A DNA stretch of 6,090 bases from Candidatus Hydrogenedentota bacterium (lineage in GTDB: Bacteria > Hydrogenedentota > Hydrogenedentia > Hydrogenedentales > CAITNO01), in NCBI GenBank assembly GCA_903822375.1, contig CAIJOU010000043.1:1-6090 (forward strand), read 5' to 3'. Below, piece by piece: positions 1-4,519 of this stretch. Numbering within the stretch: the first letter of the stretch is position 1; every line of letters starts with the position of its first letter. The position numbers and the translations under genes are program-made. The notes below the pieces were generated by a model. That model saw only the letters and a list, made by a program, of their open reading frames with translations, was not told where the DNA came from and did no database searches.

Positions 1-1
1 G

Positions 2-433
2 ACACGGAAGTCATTCCAGGAAACGCTTGCGGAAATCTGCAAGCGCGCAGCGGACCGCTCCATCACGGTCTATCTCCGCTTCAGCACCAAGCTGCACGGA
101 AGCCTGGAGGAGTACACGCGCTATGTGACGGAAACGGGTGCGGCGAATCTGTTTCTCGCGCCGAGCATCGCCATGCTGACGCACCAGAAGCGCGGCCCAG
201 AGACGGTGTCGCCCGAAACACAAAAGGTGATAGGCCTTTGGCTGGTAAGCGCGCCGGATTACGATGCGGCCCAGCAACCCTGGACCTACAACGCGCCGGT
301 GAGAACGCTACCCGACACGACTGCCGTCACCCAGTACACCAGCCTGACCCCGGACAAACCGCTACTCTTCGATGTCGCCTATGAATCAACCGACGACGAG
401 TATCAGGACTGGGCGTTCCTGTCAAAACAGTAA
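2..433 (+). CDS. C-terminal part of an unrecognised protein, possibly a degenerate xylose-isomerase-like TIM barrel
   Basis: The frame is open from the left edge to a TAA at 431-433, giving 143 visible residues. The true start lies outside the window, and the GTG at 125 is internal. I do not firmly recognise the family. The pattern loosely follows sugar phosphate isomerase/epimerase (AP-endonuclease-2-like) TIM barrels. A helix 'LAEICKRAADRSITVYLR' runs into a strand, and 'SLEEYTRYV' is followed by 'ANLFLAPS', much as family members have a helix, a strand ending in Glu, a second helix and an 'N..l..D' strand. If that reading is right, the metal-binding Glu and Asp positions are replaced (LR, LAPS), which would suggest a non-catalytic or diverged domain. 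No membrane segment is visible. The gene ends 145 bp before the stop of the converging transporter gene. The coding call is fairly secure; the fold is inference and weak. Confidence 0.6.
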   Translation, partial: TRKSFQETLAEICKRAADRSITVYLRFSTKLHGSLEEYTRYVTETGAANLFLAPSIAMLTHQKRGPETVSPETQKVIGLWLVSAPDYDAAQQPWTYNAPVRTLPDTTAVTQYTSLTPDKPLLFDVAYESTDDEYQDWAFLSKQ

Positions 434-449
434 CGCTACTGTTGCCCGA

Positions 450-538
450 ATATGGAGTGCTGTGGCCATGCCACAGCTTTTCTTCCCGCAGGCCATGCCT
501 GCGGGATCGGCGGGGCATGGGCCCGCCGCACTCCATAT
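450..538. repeat. Cruciform-type palindromic element with three inner hairpins
   Basis: An 11-nt outer arm (450-460, ATATGGAGTGC) is the exact reverse complement of 528-538. It encloses three perfect hairpins. The first is 459-466/470-477 (8 bp, CAT loop), the second 485-493/497-505 (9 bp, CAT loop), and the third 508-514/522-528 (7 bp, 7-nt loop). If all three form, the closing stem is 9 bp (450-458/530-538). The element fills most of the convergent spacer between the left-edge gene and the CstA-family gene. It shares the order GTGGC...GCCAC hairpin, then CCGCAGG, then a CGGC...GCCG hairpin with the repeat near 2736-2819. It is probably a non-autonomous dispersed repeat of REP/MITE type; the base pairing is seen directly, the class is inferred. 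Confidence 0.7.
459..484 (+). terminator. Candidate Rho-independent terminator of the left-edge gene
   Basis: Starting 26 nt after the stop of the plus-strand gene, GCTGTGGC (459-466) pairs perfectly with GCCACAGC (470-477) around a CAT loop. It is followed by TTTTCTT (478-484). A GC-rich 8-bp stem with a T-rich tail fits an intrinsic terminator. The 3-nt loop is tight, and the hairpin is also the first arm of a larger palindromic element, so termination may be incidental. No equivalent T-run follows the hairpins on the minus strand for the converging gene. Confidence 0.45.
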
Positions 539-578
539 GGCGGCGTGACTGGACTGTCCTGATGTCAGAAGTCTGTGC

Positions 579-2435
579 TCACGCCTCGCCGTATTCCGGC
601 GCCGCGAATCCGGGCGCATCAGCTGATACGTCAATACCGGCGCGCGTGTAAACGCGTAGTGCGAGAACGCGGTACGCCTTGCGCAGCGCTTCGAACAGCA
701 CGATGACGGCGCACACCATGATTATCGCCGTCAGCGTGACATTCACGTAGCCCAACACCACCTTCTCCGGATTGTGGGTCAGCGGCAGGAAATTGTCGAA
801 GATGTTCCGCCAACCCGCGTACAGCGTCGTGACCACCAGGAACGAAAGCGGCGGCACCGTCACCCAGACATAGCGCGCGCGGCCCGAGTTGATCAACGCG
901 GAGGTCGCCACGGTCAGCGCCACGGCCGCCAGCAGTTGGTTTGCCGTGCCGAACATCGGCCAGATGGTGGCCACGCTGCCGCTCCAGATAAAGTAGCTCC
1001 AGGCGCCAACAACCAGTCCCGTGGAAATGAGCGAGCCCGGTATCCAGTCGGTCTTTTCAAAGGGCTTGTAGAACTTGCCCGCAAACTCCTGCACCAGGAA
1101 GCGGGCCACCCGCGTGCCCGTGTCGATCAGCGTCAGGATGAACAGCGCCTCGAACATGATCACGAAGTGGTACCAGTACGACATAAGCGCCTTCATGCCC
1201 GGCAGCGCCGAGAAGATCTGGGCGCAGCCCACGGCCAGCGACACGGCCCCGCCCGTGCGGCCGGTGACCTTCTCGCCGACCTCCTGCGACAGCGTGTCGA
1301 GGTTGACCGTGGCCATGTGCAGCGCGGCGAATTTCTCCGGCGCGACGTTGATGGCGAAGTAGTCACCGGGATGGAGCGAGCACGCCGCAATCAGCGCGAT
1401 GATGCTCACGATGGTCTCGGTGACCATGGCCCCGTATCCGATCATGCGGATATCGCTTTCCCTGGAAATCATCTTGGGCGTCGTGCCCGAACCGACCAGC
1501 GCATGGAAGCCCGAAATCGCGCCGCAGGCAATCGTGATGAACAGGAACGGGAACACCTTGCCCGGAATCACCGGTCCGCCGTTCATCATGAAATTCGTGT
1601 TGAACGCCGGCATCTTGAGGTCGGGATGCACGGCTATAACGCCGATAACCAGCAGCCCTATGGTTCCGATTTTCAGGTACGAACTGAGGTAATCGCGCGG
1701 GCACAGCAGCATCCACACCGGCAGCACCGATGCGATGAACCCGTAGGCGGCAATGGCCAGGCAGACGCCGTTGGGCGACAGCGAGAAGTACGGCTGCAGC
1801 GCCGAGCCCGGAACGAAATGTCCCACGATGACCGCGGCCAGGACGCCGGTCACCCCGATCACGCTTGCCTCGGCGATCTTGCCGGGCCGGATTTTGTACA
1901 TCCACAGACCCGTCATCAGCGCCATCGGAATCGTCATCGCGATGGTGAAGGTGCCCCACGAACTTTCCGACAGCGCCATGACGACCACCTTGCCCATGCC
2001 GGCCAGCACGACGATGATGATGATCAGAATCGACAGCGAGGCAACCGCGCCCGCCATGGGGCCCACCTCGCCCCGCGCAATCTCCGCCAGCGATTTTCCC
2101 TGCCGCCGCACCGAAAGCGTCAGGATCATCATGTCATGCACGCCGCCCGCCAGCACCGCCCCAATCAGCATCCACAACAGCCCCGGCGCGTACCCATACT
2201 GGGCAGCCAGCACGGGACCGATCAGCGGTCCGGCGCCGGATATCGCCGCAAAATGATGGCCGAACAGAACGTACTTGTTGGTCGGGTGATAGTTGGTACC
2301 GTCGCGCATCGCGTAGGAGGGGGGTATCCGGCGGTCATCCAACGCCAACACTTTCGCCGCGATGAACGCGCTGTAATACCGGTATGCCAGCGACACCACC
2401 AGCAAGGCGCCCAAAACAATCGGGACTGTGTTCAT
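579..2435 (-). CDS. cstA: CstA-family carbon starvation protein (peptide/pyruvate transporter)
   Basis: This 618-residue inner-membrane protein is made of successive hydrophobic segments and matches the CstA family (TC 2.A.114) along its length. Conserved signatures include 'HHFAAISGAGPLIGPVLAAQ' (60-79), 'AGGVHDMM' (96-103), 'GFHALVGSGTTPK' (309-321), 'YWYHFVIMFEALFILT' (420-435) followed by 'DTGTR' (438-442), and 'IWPMFGTANQLLA' (491-503). Known members import peptides or pyruvate, typically when carbon is scarce; the substrate here cannot be read from sequence. The length is close to the shorter family form (about 600 residues) and below the roughly 700 of Escherichia coli CstA. The ATG at 2433-2435 was chosen because AGAGGA lies 6 nt upstream and the membrane protein begins immediately. 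A TTG at 2528 would add 31 non-conserved residues. Its stop faces the left-edge gene; upstream lies a long noncoding, repeat-rich region. Family assignment is secure. Confidence 0.95.
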   Translation of the reverse strand: MNTVPIVLGALLVVSLAYRYYSAFIAAKVLALDDRRIPPSYAMRDGTNYHPTNKYVLFGHHFAAISGAGPLIGPVLAAQYGYAPGLLWMLIGAVLAGGVHDMMILTLSVRRQGKSLAEIARGEVGPMAGAVASLSILIIIIVVLAGMGKVVVMALSESSWGTFTIAMTIPMALMTGLWMYKIRPGKIAEASVIGVTGVLAAVIVGHFVPGSALQPYFSLSPNGVCLAIAAYGFIASVLPVWMLLCPRDYLSSYLKIGTIGLLVIGVIAVHPDLKMPAFNTNFMMNGGPVIPGKVFPFLFITIACGAISGFHALVGSGTTPKMISRESDIRMIGYGAMVTETIVSIIALIAACSLHPGDYFAINVAPEKFAALHMATVNLDTLSQEVGEKVTGRTGGAVSLAVGCAQIFSALPGMKALMSYWYHFVIMFEALFILTLIDTGTRVARFLVQEFAGKFYKPFEKTDWIPGSLISTGLVVGAWSYFIWSGSVATIWPMFGTANQLLAAVALTVATSALINSGRARYVWVTVPPLSFLVVTTLYAGWRNIFDNFLPLTHNPEKVVLGYVNVTLTAIIMVCAVIVLFEALRKAYRVLALRVYTRAGIDVSADAPGFAAPEYGEA

Positions 2436-2440
2436 GGCAA

Positions 2441-2447
2441 GTCCTCT
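2441..2447 (-). promoter_or_regulatory. Ribosome binding site of the CstA-family gene
   Basis: On the minus strand, AGAGGA is followed by CTTGCC and then ATG at 2435. A GAGGA core 6 nt from the ATG is well placed for a Shine-Dalgarno sequence and decides the start in favour of 2435 over the in-frame TTG at 2528. Confidence 0.75.
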
Positions 2448-2548
2448 GGGACGGGCCTCCACCGCCCGGCCGCCGTTCAGGGGGACGGTCCCATCCGCCG
2501 CTGTCACGACAGCGCCGACGCCGCCCAAGTCAGCCCTTTAGCATTTAT

Positions 2549-2577
2549 ATCATATCAGCAACGGTAACGATTTTCAG
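2549..2577 (-). promoter_or_regulatory. Candidate sigma-70-type promoter of the CstA-family gene
   Basis: On the minus strand, CTGAAA (2572-2577; 4 of 6 to TTGACA) and TATGAT (2549-2554; 5 of 6 to TATAAT) are separated by exactly 17 nt. This AT-rich patch stands out in a GC-rich region and would give a leader of about 105-110 nt before the ATG at 2435. The leader holds a small 6-bp hairpin (2499-2514, CGCTGT/ACAGCG). The match is to the consensus of model bacteria and was picked by eye; the lineage's own promoter rules are unknown. Confidence 0.4.
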
Positions 2578-2640
2578 GTTTTCGCCATGGGCATTCCACA
2601 GCGCTTCCGGCGTCCGTTCTTCGGCCAACGGCCCTGAGAA

Positions 2641-2734
2641 CAAGGACAAAAGTGACCAACAGGACGAAAAGGACCAACTCGGCTCTCATCTCATTCCCCC
2701 GTCCTTTGAGTCCTTTCCGTCCTCTTGCCTTGGG
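2641..2734. repeat. Imperfect inverted repeat of GGAC/GTCC-rich arms
   Basis: The left arm (2641-2674) is a run of GGAC/GACC words separated by A-rich stretches. The right arm (2701-2734) carries the complementary GTCCTTT-type words. The best inner part, AGGACGAAAAGGAC (2661-2674), matches the reverse complement of 2701-2714 at 12 of 14 positions; the outer parts still align but with small indels. The loop is about 26 nt. Each arm is also internally repetitive with a loose spacing of about 8-10 nt. No coding signal is convincing here. Confidence 0.55.
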
Positions 2735-2735
2735 G

Positions 2736-2788
2736 CTCGGTTGTGGCATGGTCTCCCGACCATGCCACTGCTCAGACCGCAGGTCTCC
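2736..2788. repeat. Direct repeat copy 1 with perfect hairpin
   Basis: These 53 bp match 2981-3033 at 49 of 53 positions (differences at 2739, 2770, 2771 and 2774). The copy contains a perfect hairpin: GTGGCATGGTC (2743-2753) pairs with GACCATGCCAC (2758-2768) around TCCC. A small AGACC/GGTCT hairpin follows (2774-2778/2782-2786). Directly downstream, GGCTGCGGC (2796-2804) pairs with GCCGTAGCC (2811-2819) with one G-T pair, giving the same three-hairpin order as the element at 450-538. Confidence 0.85.
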
Positions 2789-2842
2789 TCCCTGTGGCTG
2801 CGGCATCCCCGCCGTAGCCTGAACTTTGATAAGGCATTTTCC

Positions 2843-2972
2843 TCGTGGCACCCTCAGACCGCGCCGCACGCAGTGAAGGCGTGGTTTGGGGGTGCTCTCC
2901 GCGTATACGCAGCATTTTCCCAAAAAGAGCACCCCCAAGCCCGAACCGTGTTCGGGCCTGAGCGTGCCACGA
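2843..2972. repeat. 130-bp fold-back element with terminal inverted repeats
   Basis: The ends 2843-2857 and 2958-2972 are inverted repeats matching at 14 of 15 positions (one C-C mismatch). Inside, TTGGGGGTGCTCT (2886-2898) is the exact reverse complement of 2926-2938, and the pairing extends outward to 2883 and 2941 with one weak position. GCCCGAAC (2939-2946) pairs with GTTCGGGC (2950-2957) around CGT. A 10-nt palindrome GCGTATACGC sits at 2901-2910. The element lies between the two 53-bp direct repeats. No target-site duplication was obvious. It carries no ORF worth calling, and is plausibly a MITE-like or structured-RNA element by inference. Confidence 0.65.
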
Positions 2973-2980
2973 AACCGCGC

Positions 2981-3033
2981 CTCAGTTGTGGCATGGTCTC
3001 CCGACCATGCCACTCTTCCGACCGCAGGTCTCC
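2981..3033. repeat. Direct repeat copy 2 with perfect hairpin
   Basis: This is the second copy of the 53-bp repeat at 2736-2788, in the same orientation, with starts 245 bp apart. The 11-bp stem GTGGCATGGTC/GACCATGCCAC (2988-2998/3003-3013, loop TCCC) is fully conserved; the differences fall outside it. The third hairpin present after copy 1 is missing here. It lies about 45 bp past the stop of the minus-strand gene at 3079-4422, but neither strand shows a T-run after the stem, so it is not a typical intrinsic terminator. Confidence 0.85.
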
Positions 3034-3078
3034 CCGCTTTTCCCCAACAGTCCATCTTATTTGATGGCGAATGCCGCT

Positions 3079-4422
3079 TCAGATCTTGGCTTCCCAAACA
3101 ATATCCGGGGGCGAAAAGGTTCGGGATGTGGGACCGTCCAAAGCTTTCGGGCCCGGACTTTTCAGAACAAACCCCGCCCCTTCAAGCCGGTATTCAAAAG
3201 GCGCGCCTGTTACTGGGTCGAGGGTGGTGTCCGCAGGCAAATTCTTGGCCACCTCCTCCAAGTCTTTCGGATAGGCGCCTTGGCGCTGCTTGTGCTGTTT
3301 GAGCGCGACGCCCGTTTCGAGCATGCGGCAGGAAATGAGAAGGCAGTCCGGCATGTCATAGGCGTGCCACAGGGCTAGGAATGGGTCGTTGCGAAAAAGT
3401 CTCCAGGGGCAAAATAGTCGCACACAGAAGAAATTGGGCAGATGTTCTGCCTCCGCAATCTGCTTTACAGCAACCATGCGTTCCATTGGCGTCTTCTGCG
3501 ACAGCGCCTGTTGCAATTGAAGGCAGACTTTGTGCGTACGGAGTTTGTCCAAACTCGCCAACGGCCGGATCCAGGTTCCCCATGCCGACAGACACATTTG
3601 GAGGTCGATATTCTGAACATACATGGCCGTCTCAAATCTGGCTGCTTCGAGCGCCATCCGTGTGTCCGTAATGGCCCCAAACGGGGCCAAATACTCGGCC
3701 GTAACGGAATCGGGAACTGTGCCTTGGTCGGCGACATCGGAAATCGTCGAAGCGGCAATCCGAAAGTGCGACTGCTGCCTAAGACGTCCACTGATTGCGC
3801 CGTTGCCACCCGCGCGTTTTACGCAGACAAGAAGTTGCCGCACGCTTTCCCAGGCACCTTGGACATCGCCGTGCCGCGCATTCCAGCGGGCCTTGTCTGA
3901 GAGGAGCCGCATCATCTCCAAAAGGGTCGTGCTTCCCTCGTAGTTTGTGTTGTTCCAAAGCTCGGGAGCATACGATGTGTTGAACTCGCACTCGGGCCTT
4001 GCTGTAGCCTCGGCTATAAGATCGTACACCGGTTGTTTCGCCGCAATAACCTCGCCGTACAGTTCAAGCTCTTCTGGACTGAGCGGCGTCGATTGTTTCG
4101 CTCCGCAGGGAAGACCATCCAGGGCAAGCGAATAGAAACTTGCCTCCGGGCATTTTATCTGGGGATATCTTTCTTTCACCTCCCTGTCTATCTGACCGTT
4201 CAGCCAATAGGCATGCAAGTACAGGGTGGCGGCATTGTTCGAGGAAAGAAGTTGCACCGTGTTCCTTACGGGCGCTTTGTTCTCTTCCTCCTGCTCCATC
4301 TGCCGAACCTGGAAGAGCAACACCTGGTCGATGGCCGTGTGCGCCAGCAGCAACAACCCCAAAACCGCCAACAGATTGCGCGGCCGAAAGGCGTTCATCA
4401 GACCCCGGACAATTCGCATCAT
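3079..4422 (-). CDS. Uncharacterised membrane-anchored protein of planctomycete-like type
   Basis: This is a 447-residue protein of unknown function. A basic N-terminus (MMRIVRGLMNAFRPR) precedes one hydrophobic segment at about residues 17-37, suggesting an uncleaved anchor with the rest outside the cytoplasm. The middle is helical and holds several cysteines. The C-terminal part has 'GVALKQHKQRQGAYPKDLEE' (371-390), then 'LDPVTGAPFEYR' (401-412) and 'GAGFVLKSPGP'. This arrangement recurs at the end of many unstudied proteins in Planctomycetota-like genomes and resembles the tail of some pseudopilin-like proteins. The ATG at 4420-4422 was chosen because GAGGA lies 7 nt upstream. An ATG at 4497 would translate the preceding hairpin into a 25-residue extension. 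Codon third positions are less GC-biased than in the flanking genes (TTG, GTT, CTT and AAT are frequent). It lies 97 bp downstream of the ribulokinase gene, so co-transcription is possible. Confidence 0.85.
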   Translation of the reverse strand: MMRIVRGLMNAFRPRNLLAVLGLLLLAHTAIDQVLLFQVRQMEQEEENKAPVRNTVQLLSSNNAATLYLHAYWLNGQIDREVKERYPQIKCPEASFYSLALDGLPCGAKQSTPLSPEELELYGEVIAAKQPVYDLIAEATARPECEFNTSYAPELWNNTNYEGSTTLLEMMRLLSDKARWNARHGDVQGAWESVRQLLVCVKRAGGNGAISGRLRQQSHFRIAASTISDVADQGTVPDSVTAEYLAPFGAITDTRMALEAARFETAMYVQNIDLQMCLSAWGTWIRPLASLDKLRTHKVCLQLQQALSQKTPMERMVAVKQIAEAEHLPNFFCVRLFCPWRLFRNDPFLALWHAYDMPDCLLISCRMLETGVALKQHKQRQGAYPKDLEEVAKNLPADTTLDPVTGAPFEYRLEGAGFVLKSPGPKALDGPTSRTFSPPDIVWEAKI

Positions 4423-4429
4423 GCCCACT

Positions 4430-4435
4430 TCCTCT
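4430..4435 (-). promoter_or_regulatory. Ribosome binding site deciding the start at 4422
   Basis: On the minus strand, AGAGGA is followed by AGTGGGC and then ATGATG. This purine-rich core 7 nt from the first ATG supports 4422 (or the adjacent ATG at 4419) as the start, instead of the upstream ATG at 4497. Confidence 0.65.
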
Positions 4436-4459
4436 AAAGTATGCGTACTATGCGCGCGC

Positions 4460-4491
4460 ACCCGCGGCGTGGCATCTGCCGCGCCGCGGGT
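4460..4491. repeat. Strong GC-rich hairpin between the ribulokinase gene and its downstream neighbour
   Basis: ACCCGCGGCG (4460-4469) is the exact reverse complement of 4482-4491. Inside, a T-G position (4470/4481) and GGC/GCC (4471-4473/4478-4480) continue the stem to an ATCT loop, about 14 pairs in all. It begins roughly 28 nt past the ribulokinase stop on the minus strand. There is no T-run after it, so it may be an mRNA-stabilising or attenuating structure, or a Rho-independent terminator lacking its tail. Its role is inference. Confidence 0.5.
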
Positions 4492-4519
4492 CAGCATTGT
4501 TTCAAGAGATCGTGGAGGT

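Larger units (their letters stand above)
2580..3078. other. Roughly 500-bp noncoding spacer filled with repeats
   Basis: Between the candidate CstA promoter and the stop of the next gene I find no credible gene. The long open frames here (2384-3064 plus, 2555-3097 minus) run through palindromes on both strands, have low-complexity Arg/Pro/Ser-rich translations and no family resemblance. Besides the repeats listed separately, a weak 5-bp hairpin CCATC/GATGG (3052-3056/3063-3067) lies just past the stop of the minus-strand gene, without a T-run. Confidence 0.6.

Noticed and set aside
450..538. tRNA gene suggested by the cloverleaf shape
   Set aside because: There is no 7-nt anticodon loop, no TTC-type T-loop motif and the stem lengths do not fit; the inner loops are 3 nt.
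2436..2528. 31-residue N-terminal extension of the CstA-family protein from a TTG at 2528
   Set aside because: The extension is not hydrophobic or conserved, and the ATG at 2435 has an AGAGGA ribosome binding site 6 nt upstream.
774..2567. 597-residue open frame on the plus strand opposite cstA
   Set aside because: It is an antisense shadow of a high-GC gene, with an Arg/His/Gln-rich translation and no family resemblance.
2736..3033. CRISPR array suggested by the direct repeats
   Set aside because: Only two copies exist, spaced 245 bp apart, with no regular short spacers and no cas gene nearby.
3052..3067. Terminator for the minus-strand gene ending at 3079
   Set aside because: The stem is only 5 bp and no T-run follows on the minus strand.
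2555..3097. 180-residue open frame on the minus strand in the repeat region
   Set aside because: It runs across both copies of the direct repeat and the fold-back element, has no credible family, and overlaps the candidate cstA promoter.
4423..4497. 25-residue N-terminal extension of the uncharacterised protein from an ATG at 4497
   Set aside because: It would translate the GC hairpin at 4460-4491, and the ATG at 4422 has a good ribosome binding site.
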